64,000 bases of DNA from Thiohalocapsa sp. (GTDB lineage Bacteria > Pseudomonadota > Gammaproteobacteria > Chromatiales > Chromatiaceae): contig JAIPFF010000018.1 of NCBI GenBank assembly GCA_021736785.1, positions 24,553 to 88,552 on the forward strand. The letters run 5' to 3'. Shown here one piece after another: positions 38,129 to 47,043 of this stretch (positions are counted from its first letter, which is position 1; every line of letters begins with the position of its first letter). A program made the position numbers and the translations under genes. The notes beneath the pieces were generated by a model, which did no database searches, was not told the origin of the DNA, and saw nothing but the letters and a program-made list of their open reading frames with translations.

Positions 38129-39559
38129 ATGGAAAAATTCGCGAACCGGATCCGCGGCTACTACGAGGACACTCTCGACCCGCTGGCAACAGAGTTCATG
38201 TTCCGACGTCCGCCCACGATGGGCGAGTTGCGTCGGCCGCCGCAGGTCTTGCTCTTGGGCAATCACTCATCGGGGAAGTCCACTTTCGTGAACTATCTCC
38301 TAGGCGAGGATGTGCAGAGCACTGGGGTTGCTCCCACGGATGACGGGTTCACGATCATCACTTATGGCGCGACCGCGACCGAGCGAGACGGCGCTGCTGT
38401 CGTCAGCAATCCGGACTTGCCCTATGAGGGGCTGCGGCAGTTTGGTGGCCAACTGGTCTCGCATGTGCAGCTGAAGCTGCGCCCCGCTGAGCTCTTGCAA
38501 ACGGTGACGCTGATCGACAGCCCGGGCATGATCGATGCGGCCAAAGCCGAGAGCGGGCGTGGTTTTGACTTCCCCGGTGTGGTGCGTTGGTTCGCCGAAC
38601 GAGCCGACCTCGTGATGGTCTTCTTCGATCCGGATAAGCCGGGGACGACGGGCGAAACACTTCAAGTCTTCCGCGAGTCCTTGGCGGGCATCGACCATAA
38701 GATGTTGATCGTCTTGAACAAGGTGGATCAGTTCCAGAGCTTGCACGACTTCGCGCGGGCCTATGGGGCGCTCTGCTGGAATCTGGGAAAGGTGATTCCG
38801 CGCAAAGACTTGCCGATGATCTACAACACCTTTGTACCGCTGGCCGACAAGCCGAAGTCGCGCCTGCCGATGGAGGACTTCGAGAAGGCGCGCAACGACC
38901 TGATCGGTGAGTTACGCCGTGCACCCACCCGGCGGATGGACAACCAGATTACACAGATTCAGGCCTATGCCGAGCGGCTGCGGCTGCATGCGATGGTGAT
39001 CGGCGAGGCTGCGGACAGGTTAAGATCGGTCCGCGCGCGCTGGGTAGGCTTCTCGATCCTACTCTTGGGCGGGCTGAGTGCGGCCGCATTTGCCACGGGC
39101 ATGGTTGTGGCGTTGCCGGGGATTGCATTGGCCGCAGTCCTGGCTTTCGTTTTCATCGGGTACATAGCGCTCCCGCGGACCAAACGGCGCCTGATTGCTC
39201 GCTTCGACCAGATCTTCGAGGAGCTGCATAATCGAGAGTTGCTGTTGCGCGAAAGGGCGGAGGACCTGCGCATGATGTGGGAAGAGGTCAGCCCACGCGC
39301 CCGCGAGATTGCCGAGAAGCGCGGCCTCCAGTCGTTCGAGAAGATGCGTTGGGACGACCGCGAGCATCTCGAGGAACTGACGGGCAAGCTGATCCCGCAG
39401 CTTCGGAGCGAGCTCTACAACGCCATGCGTGATAGCGATGCGCCTGCACCCGCTTTGGAGCAGGATCGCCCGGAGATGTTGCCTGCATCAGAGCCGCGCC
39501 GTCCGCGACTGCTCCAAGGTGTCGGGTCCGGGACACCCAAACGTAAGACTTTCTTCTGA
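38129..39559 (+). CDS. EHD/dynamin-like membrane GTPase
   Basis: 476 residues from ATG at 38129 (TTG at 38117 possible). N-terminal YYEDTLDPLATEFMF, P-loop LLLGNHSSGKSTFVNYLL, switch APTDDGF, DSPGMIDAAK, then GFDFPGVVRWFAERADLVMVFFDPDK and LNKVDQ closely follow the eukaryotic EHD ATPase/GTPase pattern. After about residue 300 come two adjacent membrane helices (FSILLLGGLSAAAFATGMVV and the next hydrophobic stretch), then a helical region and a basic tail. EHD proteins remodel membranes; here the C-terminal EH domain is absent and a membrane hairpin anchors it. It sits beside the tRNA-Asn island scar and may be accessory. Confidence 0.83.
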   Translation: MEKFANRIRGYYEDTLDPLATEFMFRRPPTMGELRRPPQVLLLGNHSSGKSTFVNYLLGEDVQSTGVAPTDDGFTIITYGATATERDGAAVVSNPDLPYEGLRQFGGQLVSHVQLKLRPAELLQTVTLIDSPGMIDAAKAESGRGFDFPGVVRWFAERADLVMVFFDPDKPGTTGETLQVFRESLAGIDHKMLIVLNKVDQFQSLHDFARAYGALCWNLGKVIPRKDLPMIYNTFVPLADKPKSRLPMEDFEKARNDLIGELRRAPTRRMDNQITQIQAYAERLRLHAMVIGEAADRLRSVRARWVGFSILLLGGLSAAAFATGMVVALPGIALAAVLAFVFIGYIALPRTKRRLIARFDQIFEELHNRELLLRERAEDLRMMWEEVSPRAREIAEKRGLQSFEKMRWDDREHLEELTGKLIPQLRSELYNAMRDSDAPAPALEQDRPEMLPASEPRRPRLLQGVGSGTPKRKTFF

Positions 39560-39794
39560 GCCGAGCAGGCCGGGGCGTATTGACTTGGCCCAACCCATTG
39601 TCGGCGCCGACCTGAATCTGCAGGCATCCGGCCGGACTGAACGTGCGGCGGATCGCGAGCCCGGCGCAGCAGGGCGCGGATGATGGCGACTCGGGTCATG
39701 GCGGCATCCGCGGGGCCTCGGCCACCTCGGCCAAGATGGCGCGGACCTCGCCCTCGGCGTGCGTCCGCCCGGGCAGCGTGCGTCAGCGGTTACG

Positions 39795-40163
39795 TCACGG
39801 CTCGCCCGGGATCACCCGCGTCCGGCCCGTGCCGGGATCGATATTTAGCACCAGCTCGCAGTGCTCCGTGATCGTATCGACCGCTGACGGGTCGTCGGCA
39901 CAGTTGCAGCCGGCGATGATGCCGGCGTAGAAGATCCCCAAATGCACCCGGATGCGACTGTCCTCTTCGCGGCTGCTCAAGAGATGAACTGCGAGAGGGT
40001 CCTCGGCCACCGCGCTCGTTTGCACTAGACCCGCTTGCAGCAACGGCCGAAGCCCGGGGTGATGTGGTCCCAGCGCCTGGATCTCCGCGATCAGAGTCGG
40101 GCGAAACGCCGGGCTGTCCCACGCCGCCGCCGATCGTGTGAGGTCAAGCTGCGTCTCGCTCAT
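39795..40163 (-). CDS. Conserved hypothetical protein
   Basis: 122 residues, MSETQLDLTRSAAAWDSP at the start, ending DPGTGRTRVIPGEP. It has a central IFYAGIIAGCNCADDPS with two Cys but no signal peptide, so cytoplasmic. I do not recognise a family. Its ATG overlaps the stop region of the upstream DUF4174-like gene by 4 nt, so they are co-translated. Confidence 0.75.
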   Translation of the reverse strand: MSETQLDLTRSAAAWDSPAFRPTLIAEIQALGPHHPGLRPLLQAGLVQTSAVAEDPLAVHLLSSREEDSRIRVHLGIFYAGIIAGCNCADDPSAVDTITEHCELVLNIDPGTGRTRVIPGEP

Positions 40164-40600
40164 TCAGCGTCCTTCATCTCTCGTTGTCGCATGGGCATCG
40201 CATCGATGCGCTCGAATAGCCGAGGTAGGTCCAAGTGCCGATCACTGGCCTTGAGACCGCCGTCTTTACCGATCAGGAACACGGCGGCATCGGATCGGCC
40301 GAAGTAACGCTGCGCCAAATCCGCGGCCAGCGCATCGCCGATCGGCCCCGGATAGTTGCTCTGCAAACGCCGCTCGTGACCGACGAACCAGAGAATGTCC
40401 CGCTCATCAATGGCCTGCGTTGCCCCGCGCAGGCGCTCGACGGCATCCGGAATCCGTGCATCGACCAAGATGATGCGATGCTGCCAGCGCAGCGATGCAA
40501 GCTGGTCGAGCGGGGCGTCGCCTGCCGCCGACACGATGCTCGCCGCGCCGAGCCCGAAGCCAAGCGCCAGACGCAGACCGAGACCAAGCAATGTGTGCAT
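40160..40600 (-). CDS. Secreted DUF4174-like protein
   Basis: 146 residues from ATG at 40600. Signal peptide (LGLGLRLALGFGLGAASIVSAAG), then PLDQLASLRWQHRIILVDA and AVFLIGKDGGLKASD, which resemble DUF4174, a small thioredoxin-like fold without the CxxC pair. Probably periplasmic; function unknown. In operon with the 122-residue protein downstream. Confidence 0.75.
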   Translation of the reverse strand: MHTLLGLGLRLALGFGLGAASIVSAAGDAPLDQLASLRWQHRIILVDARIPDAVERLRGATQAIDERDILWFVGHERRLQSNYPGPIGDALAADLAQRYFGRSDAAVFLIGKDGGLKASDRHLDLPRLFERIDAMPMRQREMKDAE

Positions 40601-40866
40601 ACCATAACCTGACACCGGGAAAACGCATCCGTTTCCTCGACCTTCAATAGGTCACTGCAGGCCCGCTTTGCCGACGACGCGCTGCGGCCAAGCGGTTGTC
40701 GGCGGGGGCGCTTGATCGACGCTGATGTAGCTGAAGACGCGATCCACGCCCTCGGTGGTCGCGGCGAGCGGCGTGACGCGGACCGACTGGGAAGACGATC
40801 CTTCGCCCATACCGTCGATACTGAACAGCCGCCGCCGGCGGCCCGGATCTATAGGGACGATAGGAT

Positions 40867-41700
40867 ATGACGACGGTCTACCACATCTCCGACCTCCACT
40901 TCGGGCGCGAGCGCCAGCCACTGGTGCGGGCCCTGATCGAGGAAATCAACGACAGCGCTCCGGAACTGGTGGCGGTCAGCGGCGACTTGACCCAGTCGGC
41001 CCGGCGACGTGAGTTTGCCGCCACCAGGGACTTCCTCGCGCAACTGACGCCGCCCGTGCTGGTGGTCCCGGGCAACCACGACGTGCCGGACTGGGATGTG
41101 ATCCGGCGGCTGCTGCGTCCGTGGCGGCGTTACGGGCGCTATATCACCGAGGACATGTATCCGAGCTATTCGAGTCCGACCCTTGCGGTGCTGGGCCTCA
41201 ACTCGGCCAGGCGCTGGTCCCCGCACACCGACTGGTCCCGAGGCCGGCTCTCGCCACGGCAGATGGACGAGGTCGAGCGCTTCTTTTCCGGCGCCGAGCC
41301 CGACGCGGCGCGGGTGGTTGTGGTGCACCATCCATTCATCGCCCACGAGTTGGTGATCGGTCGCGGGGTGATCGGTCGCAAAGAGATGGCACTGCAATGC
41401 TTCGGGCAGAGCCAGGTCGATCTGATGTTGTCCGGGCACCTGCACATCCACCATAGCGAGACGATGGCCGCCGAGGCGGGCGGGCGCACCCTCGTGGCGG
41501 CCCAGGCGGCGACCACGCTGTCGGATCGCCTGGTGGCGGGCTACGCAAACAGCTTCAACGCTATCGAGATCGACCGGGAGCGGATCCGAATCGACATCCG
41601 GTGTTGGTTGGACGACGGCGGCTTCAGGGACTGCGAGCGGCTGCAGTACCGGCGATCCGCAGCCGGTTGGGAGCCGGATCCGGCCCGAGCGCATCGCTGA
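40867..41700 (+). CDS. Calcineurin-like metallophosphoesterase
   Basis: 277 residues. Metal-binding motifs in order: HISDLHFG, VAVSGDLTQSA, VVPGNHDVPD, VVVHHPF and LSGHLHIHHSE. These give the two-metal centre of the class III (CpdA-like) phosphoesterases. No signal peptide; cytoplasmic. Substrate unknown; cyclic nucleotide and nucleotide-sugar phosphodiesterases share this pattern. Monocistronic. Confidence 0.9.
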   Translation: MTTVYHISDLHFGRERQPLVRALIEEINDSAPELVAVSGDLTQSARRREFAATRDFLAQLTPPVLVVPGNHDVPDWDVIRRLLRPWRRYGRYITEDMYPSYSSPTLAVLGLNSARRWSPHTDWSRGRLSPRQMDEVERFFSGAEPDAARVVVVHHPFIAHELVIGRGVIGRKEMALQCFGQSQVDLMLSGHLHIHHSETMAAEAGGRTLVAAQAATTLSDRLVAGYANSFNAIEIDRERIRIDIRCWLDDGGFRDCERLQYRRSAAGWEPDPARAHR

Positions 41701-41884
41701 TTTCGGGCGATTTCACTGCCCGAGCGGCGGCTCTCCCCGGCACGCGCGCCAAATCGCCATCCCGTCACGCCTGTTTCATACAGCGCGACTAGCATCTCCA
41801 CCCAAGCATCCACCGTGCGGGGGCGCGGCGGAGTGCCGACGCCGGCAGCGCTGGCCGGCCCAGCCGTTCAAGTGGGAGATCACC

Positions 41885-42988
41885 ATGTTGCGACCAATAA
41901 CCGTTCCGGCCGCCGTCGCGGCCGCGCTTGCGCTTGCCTTGAGCAACCCGGCCGCGGCCGAGTCCGTGACCTTCATGACGTGGAACATCAACGGCGGGCA
42001 AGCCGACGCCGCTGCGCTGGCGGATCGTGCGCGGATGACGATGGAGTCGGTTGGCCCGGTGGATGTGGTGCTGCTGCAGGAGGTCATTGCCGAGGCGCAG
42101 GTGGCGGCGGTTGCCGAGGCGATGGGGCTCGCACACTACGCCATCAGCGATTTCTCGCCGCCGCCGGAGATCAGCGGCGCCTGGTTCAAATCGCTGGAGG
42201 TCGCGGTGCTGAGCCGACTGCCGATCGAGGGGGCGGCAGAGTGGGACACGACCGGGCGGGAGCCGTTCGGTGACACGTTCGCGCCGCGCCTCTCGACGGA
42301 AGGGGTCGAGCCCGAGCTGCTGGTACTCGACGTCGCGTTCGGCGAGAACCGTCCGTCGCGGGGCTTCCTGCGGGTCGATTTGGAAGGCGGATGGTCCGTC
42401 TACTCCGTGCACTGGAAGTCATCCCGCGGCGACTCCTGCAACGCGGCGGACATCGCCAACGCCCGCCAGCGCGAGGATCAGGCGGCCGGGCTGGTGCTGG
42501 ATGCGGCACGGGTGCTGCAGGCCGGGCGCAACGTGGTCGTCGCCGGCGACTACAACATCCAGGCGCCGGGGCGCGTGCTGCGGGTCGGTACCGATGCCGG
42601 CGAGGACTGCGCGCCGACGGGCTCGTGCGAGGGCGTCTGCGGGCCAGGGGGCTCGGACGGCTACGACGACAGCATCCACCGGCTGATGACCGTCGACCCC
42701 GGCGCCCGGCTACTGTCGGCGGCGCTCGACGAGACATTCGTCGCGCGATCGTTCCCCGGCGGCGCGATCGATCACATCCTGGTCGCCGGGCCGATGGCGG
42801 AGGCTTTCGAGGGGGCGAGGACGCCGTCGTTCTCGGGCGAGCTCTACTTCGGCTCCGATCACCGCCCGGTGCTGGCGACGGTGATGCTCGGCGGCGAGGA
42901 GGAAGCGGGGCCGCAGGAGCGGATACGGCGGCTGATCGGGGAGATTCGGGATCGGTTGTCGGAGATCGAGGGGATGTTGGGGGAGTGA
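41885..42988 (+). CDS. Secreted endonuclease/exonuclease/phosphatase family protein
   Basis: 367 residues with a signal peptide (PAAVAAALALALSNPAAAES). The EEP fold motifs are present: FMTWNINGG, VVLLQEV, VYSVHWKS, VVVAGDYNI and the final SDHRPVLATV with catalytic Asp-His. Three Cys occur in CAPTGSCEGVCG. The C-terminal 30 residues form an amphipathic helix. It acts outside the cytoplasm on DNA, RNA or a phosphodiester; which one is not readable. GGGAG lies 6 nt before the ATG. Confidence 0.85.
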   Translation: MLRPITVPAAVAAALALALSNPAAAESVTFMTWNINGGQADAAALADRARMTMESVGPVDVVLLQEVIAEAQVAAVAEAMGLAHYAISDFSPPPEISGAWFKSLEVAVLSRLPIEGAAEWDTTGREPFGDTFAPRLSTEGVEPELLVLDVAFGENRPSRGFLRVDLEGGWSVYSVHWKSSRGDSCNAADIANARQREDQAAGLVLDAARVLQAGRNVVVAGDYNIQAPGRVLRVGTDAGEDCAPTGSCEGVCGPGGSDGYDDSIHRLMTVDPGARLLSAALDETFVARSFPGGAIDHILVAGPMAEAFEGARTPSFSGELYFGSDHRPVLATVMLGGEEEAGPQERIRRLIGEIRDRLSEIEGMLGE

Positions 42989-43480
42989 GGGTTGGGTGTG
43001 GCTGTTGGCCATGTAGTGGCACTTCGATCGCGGCGGGAGATCGCATGGGCGCCGCAGCGCAAATGCTGGCCGGCGGGCCGCCGAAAACGGAATCGAATGC
43101 CTGCGCCTTCGGCGCAGAGGTGAAGCAATAGTCGAAGCTTGCGGCCCGCTGTGCCTGACTAGAGAGGCGTCCTGCCGACGATCCACGTCGGTGATCACCG
43201 GCTGCGTCGTCGGGCGGCTGCTTTGCAGCCAGAACCTGCCGGTCATTGGCAACCCACTGAGCGGCAGTACCCGACCCAGAAGCGACATTGACAGCCGCAG
43301 CGGTAGTGACCGGATTCAGAACGACTGCTGTCTCTCCGAGGTAGGACGCGAACGGCTGCTGTGCGTCGAAAACTTGCGGCCCGTCGCACCGGGCGGGCGA
43401 GACAGTACCCGACCCGGAGTGGACTCCCGCACCCATCTGCCGCGTGGCTGATTGGTGATTATCTGCGCACGCCCATAACC
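42989..43480. other. Unexplained patch with short internal repeats
   Basis: About 490 bases without a clear gene. The 12-mer AGTACCCGACCC occurs twice (about 43268 and 43405), and the minus strand has a long open frame with repeated SGSGT motifs, but no start, family or ribosome binding site. It flanks the transposase relic and is probably decayed accessory DNA. Confidence 0.35.
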
Positions 43481-43820
43481 TCACATCGGCACGAACACAC
43501 CGTGGAAACGAGTGAAAATTGACCCGCGGTTTCGGCACCAGAATCGCTACCCCGGCAACGAAATCGAGCGACTCAAAGATGACGTGCGTCGTGCCGTCGC
43601 GGTACGGCGTCTTCAGCTGGTAACGGGCGTTGCCGTTCGGCGTGAGCGACAGACGCTGCTCGGCGATTGCCGGTCGACTGATGTATCTGCATAGCCGTTC
43701 GAGCTTCTGGCGTTGATCCGCCTGGGCCGGAACGCCCGCGTGCAGGGAGAATCCAGCCGCCTTTTCGACTGCGTCATCGAAAGAATCCCCACAGGCCGGC
43801 CGCGTCTGTGGCGTGAACAC
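43481..43820 (-). pseudogene. IS91-type (Y2) transposase relic
   Basis: The minus strand reads GFSLHAGVPAQADQRQKLERLCRYI and later RYQLKTPYRDGTTHVIFE and LVPKPRVN, which match the core of IS91-family putative transposases. At about 43515 a one-base frameshift moves the continuation (TRFHGVFVPM) to another frame, and a stop follows at 43481-43483. The N-terminal zinc-binding part and the C-terminus are missing. Non-functional remnant of an insertion. Confidence 0.8.
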
Positions 43821-43941
43821 CTCTCCGTGTTGGCGGGTGGCCGCGGCGCGGGTCCGCGTACCGCGCGGGTGTTCCTCAGCCGTGTATCAGCCGCTGCACG
43901 TGCTCATTGATGCGCGGCGCCCGGCGCGCTCCTTTGTCAGC

Positions 43942-44050
43942 TCAAGACGTTCGCAGGATGGCCTCATCGCTATCCAATTCGAGCTCACGGCGAATACGCC
44001 AGAGCTGATTGCGGCCGCTGCGGAGCAGCCGGACCTGACGCGGTAGCCGC
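43942..44050 (-). pseudogene. Relic of a VapB/AbrB-type antitoxin
   Basis: Minus-strand residues VRLLRSGRNQLWRIRRELE then LDSDEAILRTS and stop resemble the N-terminal SpoVT/AbrB domain of VapB antitoxins (family pattern VRLFRNGRNQAVRIPREFE). No start codon in context, no C-terminal toxin-binding half and no VapC follow, so the module is broken. The match is short and made by eye. Confidence 0.45.
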
Positions 44051-44179
44051 GTTGACGTTTCTCCTGCACTTGAAGCAATGCAGGGTCAAGAGAACGGGGT
44101 CAGCCGCGCTATCCTTTATCCTGCTTGCCAAGCATCAATATCGGCTGCGCGCCGCTACTCCCCATGAAAGGATAGGCCT

Positions 44180-44749
44180 ATGACAAATTCTGCATCCACT
44201 ACCCGCCTGCTGGCGATGGCATGTATCACGTTTGCCATGGCTGCGCGCGCCGCGGAGATACCCAACCCGGCCGCCGTCTTCTGCAAGGAGCAGGGTGGTG
44301 CTTATCGCGTAGTACAGGAGGCGGAGGGCGAGCGCGGAATCTGTGTCCTGCAGGATGGTCGACAGGTCGATGCCTGGGGCTATTTCCGTGAACACCACGC
44401 GTCACCGTCGGTCGGGACGAGGCCGACTGCGGAATCGACGCATACTGATGGAGAGTCGATGACCGGTAACAAACGCGTAGGTGGCTGGACACGTCAGGAC
44501 ACGGCGAGCGAAGACGCCCAGGCGGCTTTGGACTGGGTGCTTGGGCAGATGAACACCGCGGCCGGCTTACGGGGTATCCGTGGGGTGTGGACCCAGGTGG
44601 TTGCCGGGCTCAACTATGCAATCGAATTCGAGCTCGATAACGGCGAGGTGTGGCACACCGTGGTGTTCCGTGACCTCGACGGCAAGTTCCACCTGGCGCA
44701 GCCGGCACAACTTGGCCCGCGGCCGGACCCCTACAACCGTAAGGACTGA
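44180..44749 (+). CDS. Secreted DUF333-cystatin-like fusion protein
   Basis: 189 residues. Signal peptide (LLAMACITFAMAARA), then a DUF333 module (IPNPAAVFCKEQGGAYRVV ... GICVLQDGRQVDAWGYF), a hydrophilic linker, and a cystatin-like module with the hallmark QVVAG (GVWTQVVAGLNYAIEFEL, then WHTVVFRDLDGKF). DUF333 proteins are small exported proteins; cystatin-type modules inhibit cysteine proteases in eukaryotes. The combination suggests a periplasmic or outer-surface inhibitor; this is inference. AAAGGAT precedes the ATG. Confidence 0.75.
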   Translation: MTNSASTTRLLAMACITFAMAARAAEIPNPAAVFCKEQGGAYRVVQEAEGERGICVLQDGRQVDAWGYFREHHASPSVGTRPTAESTHTDGESMTGNKRVGGWTRQDTASEDAQAALDWVLGQMNTAAGLRGIRGVWTQVVAGLNYAIEFELDNGEVWHTVVFRDLDGKFHLAQPAQLGPRPDPYNRKD

Positions 44750-44755
44750 CTGGCG

Positions 44756-44974
44756 ATGACCGAAGACAGCAATAAAGACAAGAGCTGTGGCCACCTAGTC
44801 CCTTGTGGTTGCACCCCGCCGTTGCTCGTTGCAATGGTGGAAGCCGCGGGTCTGCGACTGTCCCGACGGCACTGCATCAAAGGCGCGGGCGCATCTCGGG
44901 GAACGCTCGCCCTGAGCAGCCTCGCCTCGCGGGCGCAGAGCGGACCCTGCGAGAATCGTCGTCCTTATCACTGA
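44756..44974 (+). CDS. Possible truncated Tat-exported protein
   Basis: 72 residues starting 6 nt after the previous stop. It contains a Cys-rich start (SCGHLVPCGCTPP) and LSRRHCIKGAGASRGTLALSS, which resembles a twin-arginine signal (SRRxFLKGAG). The protein ends 22 residues later, so only the export signal of a once longer protein remains, or the ORF is chance. No strong ribosome binding site. Confidence 0.3.
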   Translation: MTEDSNKDKSCGHLVPCGCTPPLLVAMVEAAGLRLSRRHCIKGAGASRGTLALSSLASRAQSGPCENRRPYH

Positions 44975-45260
44975 CGCTGCCGATCACGCCCGCGCGCGGA
45001 CCACCCGCCGGGTACGATGTTCTCGGTGGTCTGCGGATTGTCGGGTGGCTCGGGCAGGACGGCAATCCAAGGGGCACGGCGGCGGCGTGGAAAATACAGG
45101 CCAGGAAGAGGCCGGGGCCGCGGCGGTTCAAGCCTGGATTCGGGGCGGGATGATGCTGAATAGGGCGGTTCGGAACCCGGCGACGGCAAGTACCCTATGC
45201 CGCCGCCGGCGCGTTCCGCGTGGTCACCGGCGGGCCGCCCGGAACCCTGGACAGAGGAAG

Positions 45261-45869
45261 CTAGGGTGCGTAGACGAAGGGGGCGGCGAGGCCGACCCGA
45301 TTGTCCTGGCGCCACTCCACGTCGTAGTCCTTGTAGTGGGCGTCCTCGGAGTAGCCGACCTCCACGGGATGGCCCGGCGACACCTGTAGCGGATGGTTGG
45401 CGACCGTCACCTTGCCGCCATCCTCGCCCTCCAAGGCATGGGTGAGGTTCCTGCCCACCCCGGGTATCTCCAGGAAATGATCGCCGTTCTCCTCCTTGAA
45501 CTCGATGGGTGCGGACTTCACGCCCAAGAGCTCACCCACCAGGCCCGCGAGCACCGCCGGGTGGCCGCCCGCCTCGCCGCCGAAGATACGGGTGAGGGCG
45601 GCACTCTGCTCATCGCTGGCGCGGTCGTCCAGATACAGGGCCAAGCGCCAGTTGCCGTCCGTGAGGCTGCCGGGGGAGTGCAGCCAGGCCGCGATGTTGA
45701 GGCCGTCCAGCTTCACGTCCCCCATGTGCCCCTCCTCCACGTGCCAGCCCACGAAGGCCTCGCAGAACCCCTCCGTAGGGGGACGCAGGAAGATGCACGG
45801 GCATACCAGGTCGCAGTTGCAGGACTCGAAGTAGTTGCCCTTGAGTTTCCAGTCGGATTCATTGGCCAT
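45261..45869 (-). CDS. DUF1326 domain protein
   Basis: 202 residues. The N-terminal WKLKGNYFESCNCDLVCPC motif with three conserved Cys (CxC, CPC) defines DUF1326, thought to bind metal. No membrane segment. Divergently transcribed from the DUF2182 membrane protein, with which it commonly pairs in other proteobacteria. Function unknown. Confidence 0.9.
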   Translation of the reverse strand: MANESDWKLKGNYFESCNCDLVCPCIFLRPPTEGFCEAFVGWHVEEGHMGDVKLDGLNIAAWLHSPGSLTDGNWRLALYLDDRASDEQSAALTRIFGGEAGGHPAVLAGLVGELLGVKSAPIEFKEENGDHFLEIPGVGRNLTHALEGEDGGKVTVANHPLQVSPGHPVEVGYSEDAHYKDYDVEWRQDNRVGLAAPFVYAP

Positions 45870-46168
45870 GGGAGTTGCCTCCGTTGTGGTCGGTCATGTT
45901 GCTTGTCAGGCCCGGGTTACGGGACTCGCTGTCCGCGGCACTGATGTCGGCTGCGCCGGCACGTCGCCCGGTGGGGGCGTGACATTCTCGCTGGATTCTG
46001 GGAGTGTCGCCTTCAGGCTATTAGCTCTCGCCGATGACGCATATACGTATAAACACCCGAAAACAGGGTTCTTGTAGCGGAAATATCCCCGGCCTGCACT
46101 TTGCCGGGTTCATCGGCTCGAAGTATTGCGTGTATTTTTCCGTTGGGGTCAATGGAGGCATTCATACC
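45870..46168. other. Divergent promoter region DUF1326/DUF2182
   Basis: About 300 bases. The half next to the DUF2182 gene is AT-richer (46040-46160). A ribosome binding site GGAGG lies 10 nt before the ATG at 46169. I see no clear operator. Confidence 0.4.
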
Positions 46169-46984
46169 ATGGTCGAGTCACCTCCTCCGGCAAGCGCCAT
46201 GACGCCGCCCGGGCGGCTCACCGCCCGGGAATACCTGGTGGTGGGCGGCGGACTGGCGGGCATCGCCCTCGTCGGCTGGGCCTACATGGCCTATATGGCG
46301 TGGGCCATGGCCAACATGGACAAGGTGGACATGTGGATGCCCCCCATGGGCGATGTGGCCTGGAGTGCCCGGGACTTCATCATGCTGTTCGTGATGTGGG
46401 CCATCATGATGGTGGCCATGATGACTCCGTCCATCCTTCCGATGGTTTCCATGTTCGCCACGCTGAACCGCAACCGGCGGGCGCGGCGCCAATCCTACAC
46501 CCCCACCTTCATCTTCGTGGTCGGCTACCTGGTGGCTTGGAGCGGGTTCAGCGTGCTCGCCACCGTGGCCCAGTGGCCGCTGCATACCGCCGGCCTGCTG
46601 AATCCGATGATGAACAGCCGCAGTTATCTCATGAGTGGCGCGGTGCTGATGGTGGCCGGAATCTACCAGTGGACACCCCTGAAGAATGCCTGCCTGACCT
46701 CCTGCCGCAGTCCCCTGGGCTTCCTCCTGACCGAGTGGCGGGAGGGCACGGGCGGGGCCCTGATGATGGGCATTCGCCACGGCATCTACTGCGTGGGCTG
46801 CTGCTGGGCCCTGATGCTGGTGCTGTTCGGCGTCGGCGTGATGAACATGCTGTGGGTGCTCCTCATCACCGCCTTCGTGGTGCTCGAGAAGATCCTGCCC
46901 GCCCCCGCCGTCCTACGTGCCGTCAGCGGCCTGGGGCTAGTGGTGTGGGGGGGCTACTGGGTGTGGCTGTATTTCTCGCTTTAG
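46169..46984 (+). CDS. DUF2182 membrane protein (predicted metal-binding)
   Basis: 271 residues from ATG at 46169; the longer frame upstream lacks a ribosome binding site. About seven membrane helices, very Met-rich (MDKVDMWMPPMGD, MLFVMWAIMMVAMMTPSILPMV). CLTSCRSP and GIYCVGCCWALM carry Cys residues. This is the DUF2182 family, annotated as predicted metal-binding integral membrane proteins and usually found with DUF1326, here divergent. Possible role in copper or other soft-metal handling is inference from Met/Cys content. Confidence 0.88.
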   Translation: MVESPPPASAMTPPGRLTAREYLVVGGGLAGIALVGWAYMAYMAWAMANMDKVDMWMPPMGDVAWSARDFIMLFVMWAIMMVAMMTPSILPMVSMFATLNRNRRARRQSYTPTFIFVVGYLVAWSGFSVLATVAQWPLHTAGLLNPMMNSRSYLMSGAVLMVAGIYQWTPLKNACLTSCRSPLGFLLTEWREGTGGALMMGIRHGIYCVGCCWALMLVLFGVGVMNMLWVLLITAFVVLEKILPAPAVLRAVSGLGLVVWGGYWVWLYFSL

Positions 46985-47043
46985 AAGGCAACCGGGCGGT
47001 GGCCGCGGCGTCACCGTCCAGGAGGCCACGTCATCGGCACGGA

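Noticed and set aside
40652..40921. Minus-strand 89-codon frame upstream of the metallophosphoesterase
   Set aside because: Its first third overlaps the phosphoesterase start and the remainder shows no family, signal peptide or ribosome binding site.
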